Positions 34,340 through 46,500 of a stretch of 64,000 nucleotides of DNA are shown here, one piece after another. The position numbers were made by a program, and so were the translations under genes. The DNA is from Trebouxia sp. TZW2008 (Eukaryota > Chlorophyta > Trebouxiophyceae > Trebouxiales > Trebouxiaceae): the NCBI GenBank assembly GCA_002118135.1, contig BDIU01000089.1, positions 1 to 64,000 of the forward strand. Reading direction: 5' to 3'. How positions within the stretch are numbered: position 1 is the stretch's first letter; each line of letters opens with the position of its first letter. The notes under the pieces are model-generated. The model saw only the letters and a list, made by a program, of their open reading frames with translations. It searched no databases and had not been told where the DNA came from.

Positions 34340-35409
34340 ACAAAACATTAGCTATAGAATCCTAGCTAGGAGAAGAACAGTAGACAAAGTCTATGCTGTT
34401 TGGTGCCGATTGGAAGCTACGGATACCTGCAGGATGCTTCATGGCACGCTGTGGGTCCATGTCAAGACATAGTTTGATGTTCATGTACACTACCTTGTCC
34501 ATGGTCAATCCGAATCTGAAAGCGAAGTCAAGCATGTCAACGTGTGGACTGCGTTGCAGTAAAGTGTAAACGAGCCAAATCAGGCCAAGCCAGGCATGCT
34601 TTCTTGTCTTGTTAGTCTGGGAGTGTCTTGTCTCCATACGCGTCTGGATGCAGTGGCTTGTCTCAAGAAGTCAACAAACATGATGCGATGCTGACATGCT
34701 GCCAGGATCACTGCAAAATCACTGACATGCAAGAACGAGCCAAACAGCAACAGACGAATCTGCCTTAGTGCCTTTTGCAATCGATCGATATCAAGGACCG
34801 TACAATTACATGATTAAGATCAGACAAGCTGCTATTGCCTGCAAACAACGAATCCACGGGCTATATCAAAGCATACTTACCGCAGCTGAGCATATGTAAG
34901 GGGAGTTCACACTGTTGCAATAAGAATGAATGTAGGCAAAGGCCCAATCAATATTCTGTATCATTCCTTCATTGAAATCTGTACAAAACTCTCATGCCCA
35001 AGTGACCTTTAAGTCTCGAACTCTGTACAAAATTCAGATGCACATAAACACGATTTCTATTCCTGCCTACTGAGTGCCTACCAAAAAGATCGCCTACTGC
35101 AGCAATCTGACTTGCTGCTTGCTGCGTGCAACACAAAAAGAATACAGTTTGAGATATGTGCAGAACAAACACACGTGCACTCAAATGCCTACATCAGAAC
35201 AAATCATGACGCTAGCAATCTTTGGCCTTGCGAGCAGCATATGATGTGTCACGTCTAACACCACTCATGTGACTTGTCCTGCATTCTGCTTGGATCTCAG
35301 CATTGGTGAAAGGTGCTGCAGAAAGTCAAATCTTCAGCGCCTCTCATAGAAAACATGTCGGGGTGTGCAATGGAAACGTTGCTGGCTTGACAAACAGGAC
35401 AGTGACAGC
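34340..35409. other. Intergenic between convergent SulP and bZIP genes; possible minus-strand frames
   Basis: On the minus strand two frames look partly coding: 34786-34620 (QKALRQIRLLLFGSF, then FAVILAACQHR) and 34570-34362 (DMLDFAFRFGLT, then MDKVVYMNIKLC, stop at 34362). They could be exons of a small gene or 3' untranslated sequence of the bZIP gene. No ATG-led model joins them, so no gene is called. Confidence 0.3.
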
Positions 35410-38400
35410 TCAGTCTGCGGCTTGTGGCCCTTGCATCTTGAGGCTCTCTGCCTTGGCCATGCAAGTACAAATGGCCAGAATGTCAGGGTACCGTGGAAAG
35501 CTGTGCACCAAACCCCTACAGTGCTGAGTAGGATCCCATACCTGCATTAGCAGCGTCCGTCTTCAAACACATTCGTTCTGCTATCTATACCCAGCAGGCT
35601 GACAGGTCTCTCGGCATGCACACAGGGTTGTTTCCTCAAGCGGAAGCCTTTTGGGAAGCAGGCTATGAATTGCTGCATGCAGCTGAACGGACCACAGCAA
35701 CACTTCAATCAAAGCAGCTCTGTAGCAGTGACCTTGTTGAGCATTGTACAGACAGATGTGACTGAGGCTAAGCTAACAATGAGTGCTGATACAGCCAAGC
35801 CGCCTGAGCATGCCCAAAGAGAAGGCAGGCATTGCATCAGGAACGACCAAGCAGACAAATTTCCAACAATGCATATTTGCTTCAATCATGTGTACACAGC
35901 ACTTTCTGCAGCACAGCATCAAACTGCATGCGCTCAAAAGCGGTTGTGATGCATTGTGACTCACCCCAAACACTGTGCTGTAGAAGTCTATCCAGATCCT
36001 GTGCTGTTCTCGCAAGTTGTTCCTGAGTTGTTGGACCTCACGGTGCACTTCAAACATGGAGGCTATGTACTTTTGTGCTTCGGTGGCGACTGCTGCATGC
36101 AGCTTCTTCACCTTGTCGCTCCCCTACATGTGTGAAAGTACATGTTCCGAATAGTGCACCTCAAACATGAACGCTATGTACTTCCGAGCTTCAGTGGCCA
36201 CTGCCGCATGCAGCTTCTTCACCTTGTCGCGCCCCTACATATGTGAAAGTACATGTTTTGAGTAGTGCATGCCAAACATGCTATATACTTTTGTGCTTCA
36301 GTGGCTACTGCTGCATGCAGCTTCTTCACCTTGTCGCTCCCCTACAGACGTGAAAGTACATGTTTTGAGCAGTGCATGCCAAACATGAATGCTATGTACT
36401 GCTGAGCTTCAGTGGCCACTGCCGCATGTAGCTTCTTCACCTTGTCACTTCTACATATGTGAATGTACACGTTTTGAATGGTGCACCTCAAACATGAATG
36501 CTACGTACTTCTGAGCTTCAGTGGCCACTACTGCATGCAGCTTCTTCACCTTGTCGCTCCCCTACATACGTGAAAGTATATGTTTTGGATTGTGCATCTC
36601 AAAAGATGGACGCTATGTACTCCTGAGCTTCAGTGGCCACTGCCGCATCTAGCTTCTTCACCTTGTCACTCCCCTGCACATATGGAGATGCACATTGACT
36701 CCAGTGCACCTCCATTCTGCCAGATCTTTCAGCTATGTCTGGTCTGCACATATATGTGCCCTTGTTTTCCTTCTGCAGGCTGTTTCAGGCCCTGCCTGAC
36801 TGCTGCACACAGTGGAAGCTGAGGATGGAGATTGCTATTCCAGTCAAACTCCCATGCAGATGCAGATCGAGAGCAATTGGCAGCTGTTCTACCTGTTGCA
36901 AGCCTGTGCAGAGATCACGCCGCCGCGCCCTGTTGTCTTGCAGGTTATGGAGGAAGCGTGCGTGCAGATTCAGCATGTCCCGCCTTTGTTCAGCCCGCAG
37001 GTCCAGCATGTCCTACAACAAGCCCTGTTGCACGTGAGTTACCTAGAATACACTAGAATGCATGTCCAACGTTTGCTCTGGCTGTGGGTCCAGCATGACC
37101 TATAGCCAACCCTATGGCACCTGCCATATTTACTATGTTTGATCCAACCCTGTTTGACTGTATCATATGTGAGTCTGCCATGTTTGACTGTACCATACTT
37201 GATTGCCGCAGATCAACCATGTCCTGCAGCAAACCCAAACGCACATGAAACACCCACAACATTCTGTGCAGACATCTACATCAAGCTTGCAATACAAAAA
37301 AGCAAGGCATAACATCATAAAGTCTGTGCCATGTTTGAGAGGCCTTGAACAGACGCTGTACCAAGCACAGCAGACACAATCGTGTAGATCAGTTTGGCAT
37401 CATCATCAAGCCTTTGTACCAAAAAACAGCTGAGGATGGCTAGCACGGCATCAGCAATCAGCAGAGGAGTTTGCTGTGTGGGTGGGCGGAGGGGGGAAGG
37501 GAGGGGGGCGGGGGCATCAGCCCCCTCGTACACAACATTGCATGATTGAATTACTGCACTGCAAGCAAAAGACCAGTGACCGGGCTGCACGCAAGAAAGC
37601 GAAGGACTCACTGCAACTTGTTGCCAGTGCTCTGTGCTGTTGTTGCCTTTGTCGCTCATCATGCTGTCCAGCTGAGTATGCCGCTGGTCCATGTTGACTT
37701 GCATCAGTGTGGTAATGCTCTCCGGTGAAAGGACAGCTGTGCGCAGCGAGAGCTCACCCTGTAGCATCAACAGCAGTCAGGGTTGAGGTATTTGCTGGCC
37801 AGCACGTGCATACAAGCCAGATCATTTTGACGTCTGCAGTGAAACATGCTGATAGGCAGATTGCATTACTGAACAAGTACAGCAATGCGAGTGAAGCTTT
37901 TGCCCCTGTGTGTGATCAAAGCAATTCAGGCTGTGATGCAGACTCAAGCACAGTCAGCAAGCCAGGACAAACATGTTGCCACATCATTCTGATCCCATAC
38001 ACAATGGTGAATCAGTCAAGCATGCACTCACATCATTGTGATGAGAATGAGACTCAGGATACAGTCACAGTCAGAGAAGGCTGAAAGTGCTCAAGCTAGC
38101 TTGCATGCAAGGCTAGAACTCAAAAATGAACGCATGAACACGATTTGGGCAACTCACAGACTGGGACACAGTAGCATTGAGCTGGTCAACGAGACTATCT
38201 GAGGGCCCTTTCTGGTCCAGCCTCAACAGCAGCCCTGCCATCAAATTTATGACACCACTGTACTGCTGAGTGAGAGCATCAGCTGTGGCTAAGACCAGCA
38301 TGCTGAACTCCCAGCGCAACACACAAGTGAGATCTCCAAGACTGACAGGCTGTGATGCAGCAGCATTAAGCTGCTGTTACATGAATTCATAACAGATCTG

Positions 38401-40009
38401 GGCAACTCACAGATTGTGATGCAGCAGCACTGAGCTGGTCAGTGAGGCCATCAGAGGGCCCTTCCTGGTCCAGCCTCAGCAGCAGCCCCGCCATCAGGTT
38501 CACAATGCCCCTGTACTTCTGAATCACTGCCTCCATCTGAGATGCAGGTCTTTTGCTTGGCGCCATTACAGTGCCTGACATGGCTGGTCCAGATGTCTCA
38601 GGTTCGGCCTCCAGGATCTGCATTCAACACTCAACAGTCAATTGGGCACGAGAGCATCTGCATTTCACAAATGTGTGGAGGGACTGAAGGCTGATGATGG
38701 ATTCTAGGCTGCTCTTGCGTGACATGACTGGCCCACAGGTCTCAGGTTTTGCCCCTAGGATCTGCATCATCACACATGCAGAAGGATTTTGTTTGAGAAT
38801 ATGGGTGCCAAGCTCCTGGAAGGCGCCATTACAGTGCTTGATATGGCTGGCTCAGATGTCTCAGGTTCTGCCTCTTGAATCTGCATTTCACAGATGTGCA
38901 GAAATGTAAAAGATGTGCAAAAGGGTGTTAATGAGGTTGTGGGACACAGGCTGCCTCTGATGACAAACAATTCTGCTACGACATCCAACGGCGTAGAGGT
39001 TGCCTGTGTTCAAGGGTATGCTACTGTTGTGCAGCCACATATAGAGATCATGTAGGCCTGTCGCGACAATGATGTATGTGTTCACGCAAAAGCTGTGGAC
39101 TTGCTGTTTTACACAGTCTGCGTTGCTTCAATCTGCGCAGGTCATGCTCCATGCATGTTTTGCTCCAAGAATCACCAGCTACAGCAGACATGCTTAGCAG
39201 TGCAGCGCTCACAATCATTCACTCACCCGGTTTTGCTCTTGCAGCTCTGCAATCTCGCCCTCTCTGAACTGTAACACTCTTTCCAGAGTGCTGTTGCGGG
39301 AGGCTATCTTGCTATTGTCAGTTTTGAGTTGTCTCATCTTTTCAGCCATTTCTGCTAATTGCTGCTCCATCTGGCCCTTTTGAGCCTGCACACAGATCAG
39401 TTTGGGTTGGACACAATCGCTTTTGACTTTGACCAGAACACCTGTGAACTCTCTTCCTAAATCTTGGCGCAAAACCTGTGGTTTCACTGTGTCTGTTGGA
39501 CAATCAGACAAATTGCTTGAGACCATCATGTCTTCACGACTGAGCCATGATGGTTGCCTTTGCAAGCAGCTGACCATGACTGCTATGCATGTGTTTTGGA
39601 TCATCTCTAAGCAACTGCAGCAAAGGAGTGAGGATGACCCTGTGCTAACCTTTTGCCTCTCACGAAAGCGCTTCTGTGCTCGCCTGTTCTTGGCAGTCCA
39701 TGCTTCACTACGCTTTGATGCTGGGCATGAAGATGGCGCATCGGCTGTCTGCTCTGTCAGTGGATCAGGAAGAGCTGCATCCGGGATGTCGAACATGGAA
39801 GCAGCTTGTGCGGCATTTGGGAACATGGCATCACCATAGCCCATGGGCGCTTGGTGTGGCGAGGCGTCAAAGGGCGGCAAATCGTCTAGTGCAGGAGGAG
39901 CTTGCGACAGGTCTGTTGTACAGTTTTCGATGTCAAACATGTATTGCTGAAGCATAGCATCGATGGGCATGTCAGTTCCTGCGCTCGCCCCTGCATTTGG
40001 CGAGGCCAT
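35410..40009 (-). CDS. AP-1/Pap1-like bZIP transcription factor
   Basis: Exons on the minus strand: 40009-39650, 39385-39227, 38617-38411, 37758-37612, 37012-36893, 36123-35965 and 35515-35410. The first six are all phase 0 at both ends. One short linking exon between 35965 and 35515 is unresolved; a 29-nt candidate near 35750 would fit. Residues 1-100 are acidic and Pro/Ala-rich. The basic region (KNRRAQKRFRERQK, residues 107-120) fits the bZIP N-x7-R signature in the Yap/Pap1 variant. Exon 2 gives the zipper coiled coil (QMEQQLAEMAEKMRQL, then LERVLQF). Later exons are Leu/Gln-rich helices (NLMAGLLLRLDQ, HREVQQLRNNLREQ), and the end reads FPRYPDILAIC, a motif I associate with C-terminal domains of algal bZIPs. 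It acts in the nucleus as a dimer. Targets are unknown. Confidence 0.8.
36140..36690 (-). repeat. Five tandem copies of the 5' half of bZIP exon 6
   Basis: Five blocks of about 95-125 bp (near 36160-36245, 36270-36352, 36380-36450, 36485-36565 and 36600-36680) repeat the exon start at 36123. On the plus strand each contains 'gctatgtacttytgagcttc', then 'agtggccactgccgcatgca', then 'gcttcttcaccttgtc'. On the minus strand each codes for DKVKKLHAAVATEAQKYIAS-like sequence after an A(C/T)(G/A)TAG or CTGTAG acceptor. Confidence 0.9.
37075..37235 (-). repeat. Copies of bZIP exon 5 start
   Basis: Minus strand from 37219: acceptor TGCTGCAG then GACATGGTTGATCTGCGG, matching GACATGCTGGACCTGCGG at 37012. 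A shorter relic sits at about 37100-37085 (TAGGTCATGCTGGACC). Between them lie repeats of 'accatgtttgact'. Confidence 0.65.
38155..38290 (-). repeat. Copy of the 3' half of bZIP exon 3
   Basis: Minus strand 38285-38158 encodes (Y/S)SGVINLMAGLLLRLDQ, KGPSDSL and DQLNATVSQS before a GTGAGT donor. It parallels YRGIVNLMAGLLLRLDQ, EGPSDGL and DQLSAAASQS in exon 38617-38411. The frame is intact and the donor phase is the same. A further scrap is at 38370-38345. Confidence 0.85.
38690..38890 (-). repeat. Two copies of the 5' half of bZIP exon 3
   Basis: On the minus strand, 38882-38808 (after ATGCAG: ATTCAAGAGGCAGAACCTGA) and 38763-38692 (after ATGCAG: ATCCTAGGGGCAAAACCTGA) match 38617 onward (ATCCTGGAGGCCGAACCTGA). 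Both have an acceptor. The first stays open through the copied part. Confidence 0.85.
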
Positions 40010-40694
40010 GCCACTAGTGTCACAGATCTGCTTGCCAAGATGCACAGCCGATGAGTACGTGAAAGCTTCGCAAGCAAGAACAGCTGTCTATACGTCGTGC
40101 CATTGAGGTCGTCGATTGCTGCCACCGTCGCTACCGCGACTAAGATCCGAAGAAGCTTGTTGATCATGCATTATTGCATAATTAGCTAAACCCCTGGCTA
40201 AGCTTTATCTGGCGTTACAATCGCTGCTGGCAGCAGGACAAATCGTTGATGGCAGCCAGCAGCAACTTTGCACATGTTGCTGCTGGCTGATAAGTATGAC
40301 CTATCAGCTCCATGAGCTGAAATCTTCGTTGTTTCTGGATAACATTTTCCTCATGCGCGCAAAAAGACTCTGGGCAATGTAGACAATAACTTTGGAGCCA
40401 GCAGCTCAGGGCCATCACAGCAGTCTGCATTCGCAAGGCTGCCTGCTGGAAGTGCAATGACAAGTTGGAGAAGATGTCACCGCTGACAAACCCTCCCATG
40501 TGCTTGGCACGTGTTGCATGTGCTAAATGTTGCTCGGAAAATGGGTCCTTTCGCGGAGTTTGACTCACGTATCTTCGCATACGGTACCTGCGCGGGCTGT
40601 TCATCGGCTGGTCGTTTGTGATTTGCAAAGGGTCCAACTCTGTCAAGGCATCGCATCGCAAGGCGTTCCAAGAAAGCTGAGATAGCCGTGCACG
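40010..40694. promoter_or_regulatory. Divergent region between bZIP and formate/nitrite transporter genes
   Basis: The start codons are 685 bases apart. On the minus strand 40604-40215 (from an ATG reading MNSPRRYRMRRY) and an overlapping frame from ATG 40656 (60 residues, MRCLDRVGPFANH) are both open. Neither shows a domain, and they overlap, so at most one is real. The bZIP promoter probably lies in 40010-40200. Confidence 0.4.
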
Positions 40695-42142
40695 ATGGCT
40701 ACGCTAGACGCTCTTCCAAAGCAGACAGAAAAGCCGATTCAGGTGCATTCTGCCGTGCGTATCCTTCGACATTCTCACAACTTTATCGCTAAACTGCCCG
40801 ATGCTCGTGCAGATCGAGGAAACGGAGCCTATCGTCGCGTATCTGAGTCCGCCAAGGCAAGTCGCTGCGCATCTGCGTTTCTTTAAGCGCTGCTAGCAAG
40901 CACGAGCTGTCTGCAGATGCTTGTGCACTGGTTCATCTGAACCGCCTCTCGCATTGCTCGAGCCGCTTGCGCAGTTGGACACCGTCTGACGAACACATGC
41001 ATGTAGGCTGTTTTTTTCGGTAGCCAAGACTGGCGCAGACAAAGCTCGGTTGCCTTGGTGGAAGGTTTTCTGGCTGTCCATCCTTGCCGGAGCGTATCTT
41101 GGTCTCGGAGGAACATTCTACCTGTACGTGGCTGGTCAGATGCCGACTATAGAAAAGTCTGATCCTGGGGTGCAACATCTGGTCCTTGGGGCATTTGGTC
41201 TGCCGATGGGTCTTGGCCTGATCATCATCACAGGAGCCGAGCTGCTCACTGCAAACAGTTGCTATTTGTCTGCTGCTGTGTTTGAGGTGAGATTACACGC
41301 GTTCAGCTGTGATGTCATTTGCCACTTGGCCTTGCTCCTGCTTGTACAAGGCTTATGTATGCTGTCATATACATGCTGCAAGCACTTAACTGTCCAAGAT
41401 GTGACACTTCTTTGTGCAAGTGATCACCTGGCATGTGGCGCCCTTGCAAGCACCACATCTGCGTATGAACGCACTGCCAAGACTATCAATTGATGTAATT
41501 GATGTGCAGGGTAAAGCCACAGTCTGGCAAATGGTATACCATATGTTTTTCTGTTTCTGGGGCAACCTGGCAGGCTCCCTGATTCTTGTTGGCCTTGTCG
41601 CTGGGACAAAGCTGTTTGAGCAGTCTCCAGCAAACAGCACAGCTCTGATATACACCCTTGAGTATGTCACAATCAAGGGGACAGCCGGTTTTCGACATGT
41701 GCTTGCAAAAGGTTTCCTCTGCAATTGGCTTGTCTGTTTGGCCTGCTACCAGGCAGGTGCTGCACAAGATGTGTTTGGCAAGCTTGCGTCAGTCTTCTTC
41801 CCTGTCATGGCTTTTGTGGCCATCGGCTTTGACCATGTTGTGGCAAACATGTTCATCATGCCGTTTGGCATGTACTATGGCGCCCCTATCACAGTGGGGC
41901 ACTATATTGTATACAGTCTGATCCCCACGTTGATAGGCAACATGGCATCGTCCATTGTCATGATTTCATTCACCTATGCAATGTGCTATGGCACGCTGCC
42001 AGATAGGATCAGAGGCAAATTGAGGAATGCTGGGCTGCCTCTTCAGAACAAGGATGAAAAGCATCTTCCTTCATCCAATCCCCCATCTGTTCACAAAGCT
42101 AAGGATGACTCTGCACATGGCAGGCTTCCCATGACAGCTTAG
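40695..42142 (+). CDS. Formate/nitrite transporter (FNT, NAR1-like)
   Basis: Exons 40695-40742, about 40813-40860, about 41029-41286 and 41510-42142 give about 328 residues. The junction between exons 2 and 3 is the weak point: the donor may be CAA|GTCGCT or a GC donor four bases earlier, and the acceptor AG at 41023 would be out of phase. FNT signatures are clear: LPWWKVFWLSILAGAYLGLG, VLGAFGLPMGLGLIIITGAE(L/L)T, KGFLCNWLVCLACYQ, GFDHVVANMF and LIPTLIGN, across six membrane helices. The family forms pentameric channels for formate, nitrite or bicarbonate. In green algae NAR1 proteins act in the plasma membrane or chloroplast envelope. Which site applies here cannot be told. The C-terminal 45 residues are hydrophilic. 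Confidence 0.9.
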
Positions 42143-43598
42143 ATGAGCAGTAGCAGAGGCGCTCAAGCCATCACTTGATGACCCTATCAGCATGCAGGTT
42201 TTATCACATTTTCAAGCTTCAAAACATTTGATGGGTGTCTAATTTTCAGGTCAGACTCGGGAGGTGTACGCAAATGTTGGGTTTCAGCTTGCAATCAGAA
42301 CGCCATACCGCTTTCTTCCTTTATGCTCAAGTCTTTGCTTCTAATTCTGTGTGTCATTGTCACATTCTGCAATGTCATTCTGAAAAGAGTTTCATGAGAT
42401 CCTATTCATTTTGCTGCATTGTATCAGCAAAGTCAGATCCTGCAGTCAACAATGTTGTAGCCTGCCTGCTGCGTTTGCTGTTCTGTCATCACATCTGGTT
42501 GCTAAACTATTATAGCCATGCTGCAATTGTACCTAAATGACTTAGTCATATGTACTTTAGTGAGTGCCTTTCAACACAGCTGTGTTTGCATCAATGTTTG
42601 AGCTATTTGATCGAATAGTATTACAATTTTCTGCCAGGGGTTCAACGACACAATATGCATGTTTGGAACGTGGGTCTTGGGTTTCATCAGCCCCATGAAG
42701 CAGGTCAAGCCGTAGATGCACTGTTGACCTGGCTGCATTGGAATCAGAATTGCTTATCAAACCTGCAACAGCTGATGCTACGCACCTGCGTGGCTGCAGC
42801 CTTAGCTCTCCAATAGCTGTGCTTATAAGTGCTATCTAGTGTGCTAATTAGTGTGGCATTTTCAGTAGAAGTGGCAGCCATGCTGGCTAGAACGCAGCCG
42901 AGCGGTCAGTATGCGTCGAGCTAACTATAATGATCAAGGCTCGCAGCGCTGGCCAGCTGTATAGATCTAGAAATTTGCTGTACACTTGCATTCCCTGTGC
43001 AGTTCCTGTCGGCGGCCCTTCAGCAATGCATTTAAAACTGATTGGAGCAAATGGTAACAAGGAGCTTACGCTTTGCTTGCTGTCAACACCAAGCGACTGC
43101 CACTTTTTTGCGCTCTAGGTTAGTTTCGGTGTAGATATTACAGGGACGCATGCAGGGAAATTTTGAGTTGCGATTCAAACGGTTGTGAAGAAGAACGGAG
43201 CAGCAGATGGCACATGTTACAAAACTCACCACCGAGCTTGACAACAGCTTGATGTTTGCAGCTGCGTTTCTGCCGCGTTCTGCCAACTACCCTCAACGAG
43301 AATATTTGTAAGCTTGTTGCAACTTGGCGAACGTGCTTTCAGCTCTTCATCACAGCTGTATTGCCTATCCGTTTATTGCAGTGATTCACCTTTGCAGTCA
43401 AGCTTCTTCTGAGCTTGAGCAGCTGTCTGACCTCAGGCCAAGATTCTGCTTTTTCGCTGCGCGTTCCACCTTGCGATTTGCGGTTGACGCTGATCAGCGA
43501 CCAACACGCCGAGGCAGAAAGGTTCCGGCAGGTCAACCTTTGTGGCTTTGATCATACCTTCAGTCAAGTAGCGTAACACAGACAGTAGCAAGGCAACG
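42143..43598. other. Intergenic, no supported gene
   Basis: This is the 3' flank of the transporter and promoter of membrane-kinase gene 1. Minus-strand frames at 42760-42557 and 43536-43339 are short and without domains. The stretch 42835-42870 repeats 'gtgctaattagtgtgg'. Confidence 0.4.
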
Positions 43599-46500
43599 AT
43601 GCCGGGGAAGAGCACAGGCGGGTCTTGGCTGACTTTTTGCTCCCTGTTTGCTTGCTTTGGACCTGACAAGCATGGAAAGAGTCCAAAACAGCATCAATCT
43701 CAAAAGGTTGTAGAGGTAAGAGTATCAACTTTTGTGACAGCTTTAAGCCGGGAGACAACGGCTTAAATTTGTGCTGCATATCTGCAGGTGACAGCAAACA
43801 GTGCAGCTGCACCCACTCAAGAAGTGTATTCAGATTCACAGGTAAGTAGTTGTCTCATCTGGGAATGGCAAAGCTGTCACCAGAATCAGCATACTTTTCA
43901 ATTTGGGCTAAACGCAACAGCCAACAATGCGTCCTCTGCAGGCTGCAAAGAGGCATGTGCGTCAGTCCACACCAAATCACCACGGCAGGAACAGCAGTGG
44001 TTCAACTGTGGGAAATGTTGGCACCCAGGCAGCAAGTCACAGAGCTGCTGGTCTTTCGTCTGCACAGCGCAAAAACGTCACCCGCTCATCTCAGGCAGCA
44101 TTTGCTGCATCCACAAAGACTGTTACCTGGCACTACAGTAGATCATCCACAGCCAGCAAGAAGTGTGCAGTGGCAGCTTCACCACCTTCGCAAGCCAGGA
44201 CAATGACAACAGCCATCACAGAAGCTGTTGCTGCCTTGCTGCTCGTTTTGGTGATACTGGCCATCAGACTGTGTCACTTGACTTGCCAGATTGGTCATGC
44301 AGTCTTCGGAATCATTTCTCTCATGACAGGAGCAGACTTCGCCGTCAACTTTGTTTGGGCAACTGGTGTTCTTCACTCTGCCTTCTTCAGCAGCCACAAG
44401 AGGGTGACAGCCAACTATTGCCAGACTATTCACCACCTCATGCAGTCGGCTTGGGCTCAGGTGTTGTGTGCTATTCTTTGGACCACAGCCTTCCTCATAG
44501 CTTCAAATACTGCCACAGTCATAGCAGCCATAGCTACTTCCATGCCCAGCTTGATCATCCTTACAGTTTCATCAGCACATGCTCTTGTGATCAGGCATGA
44601 GTCAGCCATAGCAAAGATGCTTACCTTCCTGTGGAGAAGCCTCAACACAGCAGCAGTATATTTTCAGACTTTGATCACTTATATCAGTGCTGCGGTTTTC
44701 ATGATACCAAGGCTTACAATCACGGGCTGGGCGTATTTTCAGAAAGCATGGCGCTGCTTTCTGAGATGCAGTGCTTGGGCGCTCTCACTCTTCCTGAGAT
44801 CTGGTCCCTTGATCGTCAGATGCTACTTGGGATTGGTTTTGGTGATGAATGTGGTCCTTTGCTTGGCCATCAGTCTGTTGCTGCCCATGGCTGCGTTTGA
44901 CTGGTCATCTGAAGCTTTACTCATCAGCTGGACCGCAGACTTGGAGAACATATCTCTATTGCTGATGGTGAGCCATGCTGGAATTACATAGCTGCTTGCT
45001 TATTAAGCTATGAGAAGGGCTTTTGTCTGATTTGGTTTTGGTTGCGCTGCAGGTGTTGTGGATGATGATTGAAACCCAGTTCAGAAGCTTCACAGTCTCA
45101 GCAGAAAACGGCAATGAAGGTGAATGGAGCAATTACCTCTTCAAGCAGGTATGCTGAATTTGATTTCTGCTCCCGCAACTCCCGGTTGCATTTAATGCCT
45201 GTTTGCTGAACTATATTCTCAAGCCATGACTTCAAGCCGTATTTCAAGCTGTTCTTGGACTGTTCACAAGTGCTCAGCAGGCGTCTAAGCTGCAGTGCTG
45301 CAACTTTATATCATGCTGTTTGCTTGCAGGCTTGTGGTGTCAGAGCAGTTTTGGATCCCGACATCCGCTTGTCAGGCATTTTCACATCGCCGAGGGACAG
45401 TGCTGCTGTGCGCAACAAGGCTGACTCTACTTCTTCTTCCTCATCAGCCTCTGCGGCCATATCACCACGCAACAGGCCCAAAACTGCAGTGAAAGTGAGT
45501 CATCAATCACTGCTTGGTAAAGTCTCTGTCGCTAAGATATCAAACACTGCTTATCATGGTTTGTTTGCTTTGTTGCTGCAGCATGCTTGTGCTGTGTACC
45601 CACGTAGTGTCAGTGTTGCAGGTTCTGTCGCGGCACCATTGTGACTATTTTGCTGCATGTAATAAGCCCAGCAGCCTAATCAGTTAAGTGAATTTGCTAA
45701 TCAATGATGTCTTGCATAGATGCTCAGGAGCTGTGTGGCTGCTTACAACTGCAGATCAATGTGTGCAAGAGACAACCATGGTGGATGCACCTTAGCAACG
45801 TCATTTCCTTTGTATTCCGCTGTAATATTGCCCTGATGAGCCCAATCTCAGACTTGTGGGTTATGTTTAGGTGCATGACAACCCTCTGTGGGGTGGAGAC
45901 AGCGCTGAGTTCGGACATGGGACTTTACCCCGCCAGAGCCAGACACAGGTGAGCCCTACTGCTGCTGATCATCATCATCATCATCAGCATCATCAGCTTC
46001 GTCACCATTACCTCATCAGCAAGCAAAACATCATCAACATCATCACCACGTCATGCTTGCTGAAGTCAATCCTGTGCCTTTGTTGGGTGCGTGCAGAGGG
46101 AATGATCTGCTTTCATACAATTTTTGTTCAAAAGCCATTTTGTACTAATGCTAATTACGCCTGGACTCACTCAAACCTTTGTACACCTGCTGCTGAAACA
46201 TGAAGGCAGCAACTGCGAAAGGGCATGCTTTGCATAACTTGTTTTTACAGTGCTGCAGAAAAGCTGTTGTTTTTCAAGTGAGGGCTGAGTCAGCCTGTGC
46301 ACAAGTGTTGCCAAACACCATCAAACATGGGACAAATGTTCTTTGCAAAGTTTGCAACTTGAACCTGTCCCATCAATGCTTGCATGCACATGCCTGTGTT
46401 CTTGCTGCACTTGGACCAGTTCTGTTCGTTCACTCACACACTTGCTTGCTTACTCACAAACACACTCACATACTCAAACACTTGTCAAGTTCTGCATTGC

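Noticed and set aside
37315..37610. Minus-strand open segment with hydrophobic stretch (LLIADAVLAILSCFLVQRL)
   Set aside because: It lies in the intron between bZIP exons 4 and 5, has a G-rich tract upstream and no acceptor in phase. Kept out of the bZIP model.
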